Source of the DNA: Ochotona curzoniae
Lineage: Eukaryota > Chordata > Mammalia > Lagomorpha > Ochotonidae
Direction of reading: 5' to 3'
Assembly: GCF_017591425.1 (NCBI RefSeq)
Contig: NW_024466307.1
Coordinates: forward strand, 8,417,001 to 8,481,000
DNA: 64,000 nucleotides
Positions 47,036 to 58,559 of the stretch are shown here, piece after piece (position 1 is the first letter of the stretch; every line of letters begins with the position of its first letter). The translations under genes were made by a program, and so were the position numbers. A model generated the notes under the pieces. The model made no database searches, had not been told where the DNA came from, and worked only from the letters and a program-made list of their open reading frames with translations.

Positions 47036-49669
47036 TGAAAAAGTTTCACAGAAAATAAATTAGAGACATGTTCAATGCTGTGAAAGATCTTAGAAGTTTA
47101 CATAACTTTTTCAAGATACATGTGAAAGCGTGCATGAAATTTTTAAATAACCCAGGTAATTCTGATTGTGAATAACCCATTGTTTCCTCCTTACTTTGCT
47201 GGATGTTATTACCATTCACAAAAACAAATCCCTTATAAGAAGTTCTTTTTCAAAATCGTTACCTTTTTATGATTTTTCAAATTTGATTTCAAAGTGGAAT
47301 AGACACTGAGCCAAGTTTACTTAAGACCTAATACTTAAGTCTTAATACTTCACAGTATGTCAGCTTCTTTTGGCTAATGCGTGATGGATAGCTAACAAAA
47401 CTTCTCCTGTAAAGTATCATTTACCATATACACCTGTTAGTTACGGTACTCATTTAATCTGTCTTGATTTGTGATCCAAAGACATCACCTCTATCAAGAG
47501 ACCAAAAGATAATTTGAAAAATTTCTGTGTTTGCACAAGTTTATTTCATGTGCATTCGTTTTTATGACTATAAAAGCATACTTATAAAAATACAGATAGA
47601 GGTTTTTATCTACACCAACCAATCTTTTTTTATAATGACTTATGCAAAATTAGCATATATCTTTGGGATTGTGATAAAAACGTGGCATTTTCAAATGCAT
47701 TTTAAAAAATCATATACATTTACATTTATCTGCCCAAATCCAACTGGTGCTACTTTATTTTGCAGCTGGACTAACTTTGTGACTTTGAAAAGTGCTCTTC
47801 TCATTGCTTTTTATGATGTCTATTTCACTGTGAACTGGAGGTGACCAAGAAACAAATTCTGTTGGTTAAAAATATTACAGTAAGCAACTGTCCTGCACGC
47901 AAGTTTCAAGTAAGAATCCATCACATCTTGTGTAGCGATGTGCAAATTTTCATTCAATTTTTTTTAACTGGGTTGACTCTTGCAAAGTTGAAGGTGGTTT
48001 AATGGTTGAGAGCACATAGCTGTTGCCGCTAGTTGCACAAGTCAAAGGCTACTGGATTAGGATTTCATTTCCTTTTAGCTGTTGCCATGTCTGTTTTCTG
48101 TCCAAGATGCCTCTTGTTGCCGTTTAACCCAAGCTTTTAAAAAGACAAGAGGGGTTGAGAACTCCCGGGCCTCTGGCTTCATTTTAACAAGGCGTTGCTA
48201 GCACTTTGGTACATAATTTGTCATAAATGTCAGAGGTCACTGGATGTTTGAAACCTCTAGCCAGCAGATGGTCATTATGACAGCAGTTATGTCTCAGAGG
48301 CAAAGGGTATTTTGTAGTATTTACTTTAGTGTGGCAGCGTCACACCTCGCAGTGTATTGGAGAAGATTTTAGTTTAAATCAAATAATCCTTGTGGTTGAC
48401 TTTATAGGAGACAGTGACAGAAAAATGGATTCATTTTCTTACAATATTCCATTTGGCTATTCTTATCTAAAGTTTACACTGCATAATTTTTCTTCTTTGT
48501 TTTCTCATGTGCAAGTACCGATCAGGATCTGCTCAGTCTCATATTTCCAGGAAGAGTTATACAAATAAAATTCAGTTAAAAAAGCAAATTGCTGACATGT
48601 GCTAACTTGAATCTCTCTACTCTGTCTAGCCCAATCATTGAAATTGTCAAGTTATCAGAGCTATATATGAATTTCTATGCTCCAACTAAATATCATTATC
48701 TAATAGCATCATCAGATAGAATAATAAAAAGATATTCTGTAATATTTATAAAGGTAGTTGTTTATTTAGATGTTCATACCCTGTTTTTTCCCTATTCATT
48801 ACTTATGCCATTTTGCACTTAATTTGACAAGTTCTGACAAATACAATTAAAAATAAAAGTTTGAGTTTCATCATATTTTTATTAGATGAAACCACAGAAT
48901 TGCTAGAATAATAATAAACGCTTGCTTTAAACAGAGGAATCTATGATTTCTCAAAATGTACTGGTTATTATAAGCCTGAGGTCAACAATAAGAAGGCTTG
49001 AGGATAAGCGATTCAAGTATAAAATTTGTATTAAAATGTGCAATAATGAAGACAGAAATCTGCTTGTTGCAGTTTGAAAGCAAAAAGGATGGAAACTCTA
49101 CTGCAACACTGGTGTACACTTTCTACTGATACATAAATGTATTATGGACATGTGGGTGATTATTTCCTGGTGCTGGTGACAAAATGGCTTTGGAAAAAAG
49201 ATGCTGATGGTAACCAAAGGGAGAGGGCTTCCATCTGCCAATATATCTTTGGGAACACCAACTCTGTCAAAGCTGAATCACTTGTGAGTTTTCATCAACA
49301 TGGTTGATTTTGTCTTGCAGAAGATACAAAGAAAAACAAGAATCGTCTTTCTGCACTTGATCTTAGTTAAAAGGCCAAGAAACGATAGGAATCATCTCTC
49401 TGAACTTCATTTTGTTCTCCAAGGGACAAGTGTTCAGTGATCTAGATGCGACAGCAACCTTGGGAGAAATTCAAATACTATACAGTATATAAGTCGAATT
49501 TAACTTCATGCACTAGACATTCCAAATGAACTGTGTTAAGGCCGAAGATTCGATTCCTTACTGGTAAGTTCGGACATCAGTTCTTTGGGGTTAGTAGATC
49601 AATGTCACAAATTAGTTTGGAGTAGGGTTCTCTGGCTCTATTCAGCTACCCCTTCAAAGCAGAACATCG
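47036..49669. other. AT-rich non-coding DNA
   Basis: 2.6 kb with no gene or confident repeat. The frame at 47527-47844 (105 codons) is AT-rich and hydrophobic with no family match. A partial CTCF-like string at 48262-48274 is rejected. Confidence 0.5.
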
Positions 49670-49790
49670 AATAGCATGGACACAGTGTCCAAATTCCCCA
49701 CTTGCTAGTTATTTAATCTTCTACAACTCACTTCATCTCTCTGTGCTTCTATTTCTATGTGTGTAAATAGATTTATAATCACTAGCTTTA
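49670..49790 (+). repeat. MIR fragment
   Basis: 'ccccacttgctagttattta', 'atcttctacaactcacttca', 'tctctctgtgcttctatttc' match MIR 'gccacttactagctgtgtgacc...acttaacctctctgtgcctcagtttc' with a gap. Confidence 0.65.
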
Positions 49791-50321
49791 AATCACTTTA
49801 ATGGAAATTACTAATTGGAACTGTGGATACTAATTTGTAATAACCACCCATAAGTAATAGTAGCAACATTTCATGAATGTTCTTCATGTCCAGATTCTAT
49901 TCTTAACTCTTTACTCCCTAAGAAAGGCACACATTGTGAAAGGCAGCATGCAATCCCCAACCCGGACACTGGGGCCACACAGCCCCTCCTCTTTACAGAG
50001 ATTAGCACGCAAGTGCTTGTGGAAACAGTGAGTGTATCAGTATTTCTGAAAAATATTGAATAATTCCAGACATAACTTTTGCATACCACTCCACAGATTT
50101 TCATAACATCTATGAACGATTTCATGATCTGTTGGCTGATTGTTGTGAATCGTAACTGAGGAAATGTGTGAGAAATGCTAACTACATATTCGGATCAAAG
50201 TTAAGGCCATATGCACTGGTGGCAGTTAGTTGTTACTTTCTCTATGGATGCTGCATCTTCTGTCCATAATGGCTGCTAGAGTGCCCGGCACCTCATCTTC
50301 ACTGCCTTCATTTACTTTAAG
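49791..50321. other. Non-coding DNA
   Basis: Nothing recognised. Confidence 0.5.
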
Positions 50322-50641
50322 AATGATTTATATTTTTTGGAAATTCAGATATACAGAGAGGAGAAGAGACAGAGAGGAAGATCTTCCATCTGCTAGTTCA
50401 CTCCTCAAGTGGTCACAATGGCCAGAGCTGCAGCAATCCGAAGCAATGTACCTGGAGCTTCTTCTGCATCTCCCACATGGGTGCAGGATCCCAAGAGTTT
50501 GAACCATCCTCTACTGCTTTTTCAGGCCACAGGCAGGGAGCTGGATGGGAAGCTGGGCTGCTGGGACATGAACTGGAACCTACATGGGATCCTGGCGCAT
50601 GCAAGGCAAGTACTTTAGCCACTAAACTGCCGTGTAGTGCC
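50322..50641 (-). repeat. CSINE, near full length
   Basis: Reverse complement: 'atttatattttttggaaatt', 'agagaggagaagagacagag', 'gatcttccatctgctagttc', 'ctcccacatgggtgcaggat', 'gccacaggcagggagctgga', 'tacatgggatcctggcgcat', 'gcaaggcaagtactttagcc', 'actaaactgccgtgtagtgc'. Confidence 0.95.
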
Positions 50642-50699
50642 CTCTGTACACTTGATCTGGGTATTCCACTGATTGTAATTAAAGCCATGAACAAGGTCA

Positions 50700-51003
50700 G
50701 TCTGTGGCTCTACACACTAAGCTGCCACCTGTGATGCAAGAATGTCGTATGAGTACCTGTTCATATCTTGGCTGCTTCACTTCTTACCTGGGTTTCTATT
50801 AATTCACCTGGAAATCCAGAAGATGGTCAGGTGCTTGGATCCCTGCTGTGCATGAATATCTAGCCTTCCCCGGCTCTGGTTTCTACCTAGCCCTATCCTT
50901 GATATGCAGCCATTTAGAGTGTGAACCAACAGATGACATCTCTCTCTCCCTTTTTCCACCTTTCCCCTATCTCCTTCTTCAGGTATACGTTTGCTTTTCT
51001 AAA
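50700..51003 (+). repeat. CSINE, diverged
   Basis: 'gagtacctgttcatatcttg', 'gctgcttcacttcttacctg', 'gtcaggtgcttggatccctg', 'cccggctctggtttctacc', 'cagccatttagagtgtgaac', 'gatgacatctctctctccct', 'tttgcttttctaaat'. Back to back with the preceding minus copy. Confidence 0.88.
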
Positions 51004-51691
51004 TGAGTTTCTCAAAAACTATGCAGCAACAGGCCTGGATATAAGATTTTGAAAAACTGAGATCCAGTTTCCGTATCCTGAAAAGCTTGTGAGGTTTATC
51101 ATTCAAGAAATAAAAGAAAACGAATACTGGGCAGACCCAACTGGTAGTTGCTGTAATACATATTCTATAATGTTCATACAAATACAAAAATAGTCTGCTG
51201 ATGATTCTCAGATATTAAATTTTTGGAGAAAACTTTTAAAGTACAAATAGCCCAAATTTTGGGAAAATCACCCTCTAGATTCCACTAATTCCACCCTCCC
51301 TTCCCCCAAAACAAGGTTTAAAGACAAAATTTATTTAGACAAAAATAAACAAAATAATGTTGTAATCCGTGAGTAAGAGAATTGATTAGTAAGGAAGTTA
51401 CAGGTATTGTTTGGATGAGTTCATATGTAGCTATAAATTTTAATATCCTATCTTTCTATGACCAAGGTGTGACAGCTAAAGAAAGATACAATGTTCAGGC
51501 TGTCTCTGACACAGGAATGGCCACTTTAGCTGTACTTGGAATAGAAGATGATCGCAAAGGGGAAATCAGCTGCTTCAAGGAGATGGAGGTAAAACACAAA
51601 ATGACTCATCTGTTATCCTTTATATTCACGCTCCCATGAGAAGACCCTACGTAGTGCTAAGACTAGAACCAACATTATGATTGGTTCTTCT
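51004..51691. other. AT-rich non-coding DNA
   Basis: Nothing recognised. The frame at 51382-51639 has no family match. Confidence 0.5.
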
Positions 51692-51990
51692 GGGGGCAGG
51701 CCTGTGGTTCAACAATTTGGTCACTGTTTGGGACAATTACTCTACTCATATTTCTAGCTTCCTTGTTTTTACCCCTGCTGATGGTAATCCTGAAAGGCTG
51801 TGAGTAATGACTCAAATAGCTGTATTCTTGGGACCCATATGGGAGACCTGGATGAGTTCCCAGCTCCCACACCTTCATCTGTCCCAGCGCCATCAGTTAC
51901 AGGCTTTGGAAAAGCGAGCCAACAGATTGGAGATCTCTTTACTTTTCTCCTTTCTCTGTGCATCTGTGTATCTCTGTATTTTAAATAACA
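51692..51990 (+). repeat. CSINE, diverged
   Basis: 'gggggcaggcctgtggttca', 'catttctagcttccttg' block, 'ttgggacccatatgggagac', 'ctggatgagttcccagctcc', 'gccaacagattggagatctc', 'ctgtgtatctctgtatttta'. Confidence 0.8.
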
Positions 51991-52484
51991 GAGATTTGCT
52001 ATACCTTTTCACACAGCTTTTCACACACTGTTCGTATTGTCTGAAATTTCTCTCCTTTTTTCCTTACCCAGGAAATTGACATATGGCACTCAAGAATTAT
52101 TCTAGACAGTCCTAAAAAGTCATATAGAATAAGAGTTTCAGGAAGACCAGAGTTAGCACACGGGTAGAGTAAGAGGCGCTCCTAGACAGGCAGGGTAGAC
52201 TCAGGGTTTTCATTCCACATGCCAGAGGTCCTCTTCCACAATGGGGCAAGGACACATGGTTTCCACACAGGACGTCATATCCAAAAGGGGAGAAGTAGAA
52301 AACAAAGGCATACATCAAATCCAAAGAGCTTCCAACGGAGCATAAAGCATGCTTCACATTTGGTGGAAATGTCACAAAAAGAGTTTAATTTGGTAATGAA
52401 TTTAATATGAGCTTCAGTGATTTCCACATGTCTTTAGATGTCTTAAAAACATCTCTGGAAATGTTAAATTGACTTTTCTCGTTG
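51991..52484. other. Non-coding DNA
   Basis: Nothing recognised; overlapping short frames on both strands only. Confidence 0.5.
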
Positions 52485-52615
52485 TCAGCTTCAGTTTCCT
52501 AAGCTACAAATAAGACCTTTGAACAGTTATGACAATTAAGTAAGGCAATGCACATAAGGTTCTCTACTTTGCTACTGGCACGAAGTAGTTGTTCAATATT
52601 TGGAAGCTTTAAAAG
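52485..52615 (+). repeat. MIR 3' half
   Basis: 'cttcagtttcctaagctaca', 'tatgacaattaagtaaggca', 'atgcacataaggttctctac', 'ctggcacgaagtagttgttc', 'aatatttgg' follow MIR 'cctcagtttcctcatctgtaaaatg...attaaatgag...gcctggcacatagtaagcgctcaataaat'. Confidence 0.75.
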
Positions 52616-52689
52616 TGATTGATACACAAAATCCCCTGCCTACAGGAAGTACCAGGATGACTTAACACTGGTCCCGTTTCCAAAGTGTA

Positions 52690-53210
52690 AATGCTTTATT
52701 TCCCCTTGAATAACTCGCATCCCCAAAGTTGAAATCGCCTTGTTTCCTTTCACCTGACTCCCAAACCAGTGCCTCCATCTGACCTTTCCGTCTCTGTCAA
52801 TGTCTTCACCTTTCTGAGTTAACCAGGCTCGGATACTTAAAGTCTCATCTGATTTGTTTCAATCTCATCTTTGCATGCATTCACTTGTCAAGGTAGGTAG
52901 ATTCTAAATGCTCCGTGTCACTCATATCCATTCGTGTTAACAGAGTTCAAGTCCTCATTTCTTCTCCCTTGAACTGTTTTAAAGCCATCCTTCCTGCTCC
53001 TTCACCTTTTTTTTACCTCCTCTACGATAATGCATCTTCCAGAATTCTTCTTGTTGAACTTCATCTCATTTGCATGAACCCATCATTTCTACCTGTCAGT
53101 TTCATTCAAAATCCTAATTCTGTCACCTGTAACTTGCTGTCCCTCACTGTATTATCCTGTGCCCCAACATTCTTTGTCACTCCCCAAATCATACAATTGA
53201 AAAATATGCA
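52690..53210 (+). mobile_element. L2 LINE remnant
   Basis: CT-rich sense strand in L2 order: 'ccaggctcggatacttaaag' with 'tctcatctgatttgtttc', 'gaactgttttaaagccatcc', 'cttcatctcatttgcatgaa', 'attcaaaatcctaattctgt', 'cacctgtaacttgctgtccc'. The 115-codon frame at 52915-53262 falls inside it and is not a gene. Confidence 0.55.
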
Positions 53211-53449
53211 ACAACAAAGCATAGAATTCTCTCCACACAATTTGAAACAATTTGAAGAATGATAAAAATTTTAAATTTCATAAAATAAAGACTATCTGCT
53301 CTTGCCACCTGCAAGGTGACTTAGCATGGCAAACTTATTTTACAGTCCTTCTTGGCACCTAGGGCTGATTTTATATTCTGGATTTTTACTTGGTAGAAAA
53401 GGTATTTTAAAATGAGAATACTCATACTAACCTGATAGTAAGCACTTGG

Positions 53450-53740
53450 GCTGAGATTTAGAGAGTAAACATTTATAGTACATGGGGTAGATGCTACAGT
53501 AGGGGTATATGAAATGAATAGTGGAAAACAGACAAGAATGCTTAATCCAAACTAAGGAAATGGAAGAATGGTTATGGAAGGAATAGCTGGCACTTTGGCT
53601 GATTTTCAAGGTATCAGAAGAAATTAGCTAGCTAGATAGGGCAGGTGGCAGGAAAAGAAAGATTTCCAGGTACAGGAAACTGCAAGGTAAAGGTTAAGAC
53701 TGAGAAGGAGCATTTTGCTTTTCATTTAAATGAAATGCAA
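53450..53740 (-). mobile_element. L2 LINE remnant, part 1 (split by CSINE)
   Basis: Complement of the L2 3' region: 'gcaggtggcaggaaaagaaa', 'gatttccaggtacaggaaac', 'tgcaaggtaaaggttaagac', 'tgagaaggagcatt' (L2 form 'attccaggcagagggaacagcaagtgcaaaggccctgagg'). It continues after the CSINE at 54165. Confidence 0.65.
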
Positions 53741-53835
53741 GTTATACATAAATTAGGAGATGCAGCAAAAAATGGTGCTAGTAGGTTGGCATGACCTGGA
53801 TCACTAATTGGTCTTCCTTTTTCTTTTTTCTTTTT

Positions 53836-54125
53836 AAAGGTTTATTCAGTTTTACTGGAAAGGCAGATCAGATTTATGGACAGACAGAAAAAAAAAGATC
53901 TTCCACCTGCCAGGCCACTCCCCAAGTGGCTGAGCCAATCCATAGCCAGGAGCCAGGACGCTCCTCTAGGCTCCCCACATATGTGCAAGGTCCCAAGACC
54001 TTAGACCATCCTCTGCTGCCTTCCCAGGCCACAAGCAGGGAGCATCAAAGACGGAAATCAGTGCCCATATGAGATCCAGCACCTGAAGGGTAAGGATTTA
54101 GCCTTTGAGCCATTGTGTCAGCTTC
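53836..54125 (-). repeat. CSINE inserted in L2
   Basis: Reverse complement: 'aaaggtttattcagttttac', 'tggaaaggcagatcagattt', 'ccactccccaagtggctgag', 'ccatagccaggagccaggac', 'accatcctctgctgccttcc', 'gcccatatgagatccagcac'. It separates two colinear parts of one L2. Confidence 0.93.
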
Positions 54126-54164
54126 ATTTTTTTGTTTGTTTGTTTTTGTTTGTTTCAATAATCC

Positions 54165-54290
54165 AAGAAGTTTGGGTTTCATCCTTGAAGACTTTGGAGA
54201 ATGACTGAAAGACTTGGAAAGGTTAGTAAACAGCAGTAAATTTCATAAATACAGCCTCAAAAATCCATTTCCACGATGATCTCAATGTAA
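54165..54290 (-). mobile_element. L2 LINE remnant, part 2
   Basis: 'gtttgggtttcatccttgaa', 'gactttggagaatgactgaa', 'agacttggaaaggttagta' follow the L2 complement 'ggactttggcttttactctgagtgaaatgggaagcc...tttgagcagagg', colinear with part 1. Confidence 0.6.
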
Positions 54291-54339
54291 TCCAACAATT
54301 GGTCTCTATGTTCATTGGTGAGGCTCAAATGCTAAATAA

Positions 54340-54390
54340 TAGTGTCTAGGCTCAATAACTATTTGTTGAGTGGATCAAAGAAAGTTTCTG
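54340..54390 (+). repeat. MIR/L2 3' tail
   Basis: 'gtgtctaggctcaataacta' with 'tttgttgagtggatc' resembles the shared tail 'gcctggcacatagtaggtgctcaataaatatttgttgaatg'. Short. Confidence 0.5.
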
Positions 54391-56699
54391 GATAATACTT
54401 GATTTGTTATAAGTAACTAATAAGTAAATGACAAAAGTCCTGTTACTAACTGAATGTATTGATAGAGCTTAAGAGAATGTTTTGCACAGAAACTTGTTGA
54501 GAAGCACTAAGACACAGGCAGCGTTTGTAGCCTTGAGTCTGAAAAAGAAGTCACAAAAAGGGGCTATATTGTTATGGAACAGGCAGTTTGTTGCACCTGT
54601 TTGAATTTTCATATAATTATGAAAGAACATCGAAACATCTGTAGCGAATATGAGAAGAAAAAAATCAAGAATAATAATCAATTCCAACAAGGTCTTGAAA
54701 GAGATAATTTGAAGAACTAAAAACTGCAGAGAAGACCAAGGATGGAGTCAAGAAAGTGTGATCTGTGATTTCAAATACATCATCATGAGAGTCAAATAAG
54801 ATGAAAATCTTAAGGTATTTATACGCAAACTGTAATACAAGGTGTTTGTATGATTGAACTTCAAAATGCAGAAAATTGGAATTTAGAAATTAGATTTTAC
54901 TGCAATTTAAAAAATCCATGTATTTATTCATGCTCCAGATTTTCCATAAACTTGATAATGACTCTGCATATTCCTGAATTGCAAACAACTGATTGCTAAA
55001 ATAAATTATCTTTTGATTTCATTTTCCCACAAATGCTTTAACAGGGCAAAACATTTGACACATGTTCTGCAGAACTCGAATACCTGGAACATTAGAGAAA
55101 AAACATCTTTACCTTTCTCATCTACTCATGCAAAATTCTGTTATTCTTTTGGGTTCCAGGTTAGATTTCAATCTTATAATCCAGATTAATAATCTGCCAA
55201 TCCTAAATATAATCACTTGTAACTGAAATCTTTCTCGCAAATATTCCAGTAAAATCTTTACTACACTCTTGTAATGGCTATGAAAGATTTCTGCACCTCG
55301 TATATGATTTATCACAATAAATTCATATAATTTCATGGTTTGTTTTTTCTGCTTGATTGTGTGTCTAATAATTACGGGCCATTATTTTGATGAGGCGCAG
55401 AATACACATGCAATAAATGCATGTTAAATATTGACTACTTCATCAAACAAAGCACAGCAAATTTGATTCATAAGGTTAGAATGAAAAATTCAAACCATCC
55501 GTTACACAGATTTCCAAATAAGTCTGATATTTAAAATAGCATTTCTGTATGCAAATCCATTCCAAGTTCTAAATTAATGAGATGGACACAAAAGATTTAA
55601 ACTGTATCGTTGTTAATTGTAGCAGATTTCATCTAGAAAAGTTAGGGCATTCACATTGATCGACACAGAGGTCAGTTTGATTATTATTTTTACTCCTTGA
55701 ATACTGATATGTAACAAGAACCTACATTATGAATTGGTAAAATTCTCTTTGGTAACTGATACTTCTATAATATCACATCTTCTCAAATAATTTACCTTTG
55801 TTTTCTTATCTACATTTTAAAGTCAAAGATGAATGTTTACCAAAGAAAATATAATAATCCTATTACTAATGTGGGACCTTCATGTCTCTTGCCATTCTAG
55901 GCTACATAATTGGTGAAGGTTTTTGTGTCAGGAATAACTGTTTGCTTCAGAAGTCAATAACTCTTATTTACCACAGGATTTACCCTTTCCATAAGATCGT
56001 ATTCGATAAAACATCAGCTATATCATACATAGGTGATCTTACAGTAATATAAATAATAATTAAGTATGCTTATACCCTACACTTGGATTCTTAGTAATTA
56101 AAATCAGCCATTTCATTAATAATGTTTCCCTAAGAGGCTAATCACCAGTCACAAAGCTGAAAAAGTTAATAATGGAATTTAAATGACACTTGGAAATTGT
56201 GCTTGAATCCCTCATGGACAGTCAAGTTTTATTTCTCATCAAGACATCCACCCAGAGACTCTTCAAGATTATAAAATACAAATACCTTGATATTTAGTGG
56301 CAGGGAAAAAAAAACACATAGCTTTTTTGTTTTATTTCTCCTTTTTGTCCCTCACCTTCACTGTGCTTGACCTGTTTCCATCTTCCTTGACGTGTAGGTT
56401 CTTAGAAATACTTCTTCCGATGTGAGTTTATTTTTCACACATGAGAGCAAGGGAGATGGCATGATTCTCAGAAGAATATCTGGTCTAGTGGTGAAAAATG
56501 TAAAATGGGGAAATGGGTGATGAGTTTCCCTTCTTACAGCATGTAAGTGATTCTTGGTCAAATAGCACCAAATCACAGCCCAAGGATGTTACATTTTACC
56601 TCATAAAAGGAACTATGGAAAGAGAAAAAAACAGAGATAGATGGTCCATAGGTAGCCACTAATTAATGGAAAAGAGAACCCTAAATAACTCTAAATATT
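54391..56699. other. SINE-free AT-rich non-coding DNA
   Basis: 2.3 kb with no gene or confident repeat; the short minus-strand frames have no recognisable domain. Confidence 0.5.
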
Positions 56700-57240
56700 T
56701 AGGCTGCTGATTTAATAGTGCCTCTGGGTGGCCATTAGCCTGTTCGTAAGGTGGTCAGCTCATTCTTGGGACAATGGCGTGCCCTCAGAGGCACCGCTGA
56801 GAAGGCAAGGAGTTTGGGCAGCCCCACCCTCCGCCATTGTCTGCTACTGCACACCCCTGTTCACAAAGACCCTTTCAACTCTTTCTTTCCGTCCATGTTT
56901 ACTTTTTCAGATTCAAGCCTCTTTTCTACTATCTCACACACTGCATTCCCAATTCTCCAGCAAGCCAGACCCCAAAGACAGGCTGACACAAGCCTTCCAT
57001 CAGAGCAAGCCAGACCCCAAAGACAGGCTGACCACAAGCCTTCCATCAGAGCAAGCCAGACCCCAAAGACAGGCTGACACAAGGCTTCCATCAGAGCAAA
57101 CATGCTACAAACTGAGGGCTCCATCATCCTGTGTGAATTTTCTGTGAGTTTTCACTTTTAAGGAACCAGAACCGGAGGCACCCTTGCACAAGAAGAAAGC
57201 TGAAAGGAGTGCACAAACAAAAGGAAAGTTACTGTATTCG
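56700..57240. other. Unassigned GC-richer segment with tandem repeat
   Basis: Distinctly richer in C and G than its AT-rich flanks. It holds the 45-bp tandem repeat and plus frames of 139 codons (56728-57147) and 108 codons (56751-57077) that differ in frame through the array. It may be a solo LTR of a lineage-specific endogenous retrovirus or unique DNA; no retroviral coding, primer-binding site or clear LTR ends were seen. Confidence 0.35.
56961..57096 (+). repeat. 3 x 45-bp tandem repeat
   Basis: Copies 56961-57005 (45 bp), 57006-57051 (46 bp, one extra C) and 57052-57096 (45 bp, one C-to-G change). Each starts 'caagccagaccccaaagac' and ends 'ttccatcagag'. Nearly identical, so recently amplified. 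Confidence 0.97.
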
Positions 57241-58559
57241 CATCTTAGAGGCTGTTTATTCCACCTGCTTGATATTTCACATAGTTAAGGGCAAACCTTT
57301 CTACCTAAGTAACAAGAATGACAGAATCAATATCTGTTCTGTCACGAATTGAGCTTTTAGTTCGGTCTGTTTAGACATCTTTGACAATTATGAATCTTTA
57401 TAAAGGAGATGAATAGATGTGTATATGATATGACGCTATGAAGTTATTTACATACATGATATTTTCTAGTGTGTATAATGACTTATATATAAATTTGCAA
57501 GACATTATGCCTGTCAAAGAATTGTGAGTTTTTTAAAAGCAGTTTTCTCTTAATTGAGAAAATGAATATAGAGTATTCCACAAATTTAGATGTTCAAATG
57601 AACGATACCATCATTGTGTCAGGGAAATATTTATTATTGAATTAACATTTACTCTTGGAAATGTCAACAATTGTGGTTTTTATACACAATTCTCCAAGTC
57701 ATTGGTGTAAACTGGAATAATCTTGTACATTATTGTCATTGAACAGAAATTACAGCATAATTTAAAAGATGTTTTCAATAATACAAGAACTAAATACTTC
57801 TAAGATGATGAGAAAATTGCGTTTTTACTGTGTATTCAATGGCAGGTCATTGAATCCAGTGAAAATTGCTGATTGCCTGAATATTTAAAAAAAAACATTT
57901 TTTTTTCAGATTCAATTTTGTTAATGAAAGCCATAATTGAAGTTCCTTTGGAATCAAGGTTGTGGCAATCAAGATCCATGACCACATGATACAACTGTAT
58001 CCTTGCAGGTTTTTAAAACCTCTTTCACATAAAAGTTAAAATAATTTTCTTAACTGAGGAAGAAATGTTACTATCCCCTATACCTCCACTTTTACATTCA
58101 AAATGTGCTCATGTCAAATTATGGAAGCCTTGATTTTTACATTATCAATGAATTACCTGAGATTCTTACTTTTAAGTGAGTGTTAGAGAGTTGCTTAAAC
58201 ACATCTGAAATTTTCAGCCATTCCCCTTCACCACTTAACTCCCGCACATGATTTAAATTGGAATAATCCTTCTCTTGGAAAATCCCGAACACTTTCCATG
58301 TAAAGCACATGCACCTGCAAGCCGTGATGACCCTTAGACGCAGTCATCAATGTGGTGGCTGGGAAATGCGAAGGCTTCACAGATGACTTAATTTGCTGTG
58401 GGAACCTGTGCTTCCTCCGCAGGTAACCCCGGCATTTTGTTGCCTGTGACCTGTGGCAGCGTCCACCTGCTGGAAGCCATGTTTGAGTCTCTGACCAGGG
58501 AAACGCCTGCTTCACAGCGGAATGGTATCATACGACAGAGTGATGGAATTTTCTTTCTC
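57241..58559. other. AT-rich non-coding DNA
   Basis: No repeat or gene recognised. The part after 58220 is GC-richer and carries two minus frames (58228-58515 and 58512-58727) overlapping by 4 bp, with no family match. Confidence 0.5.

Noticed and set aside
48262..48274. CTCF-like gccagcagatggt
   Set aside because: AGATGG replaces the needed AGGGGG run; a T inside the core usually abolishes binding.
56728..57147. 139-codon frame with a repeated KPDPKDRL/ARPQRQA pattern
   Set aside because: The repeat pattern comes from the 45/46/45-bp tandem array, and the 46-bp copy shifts the frame inside it; no homologue recognised.
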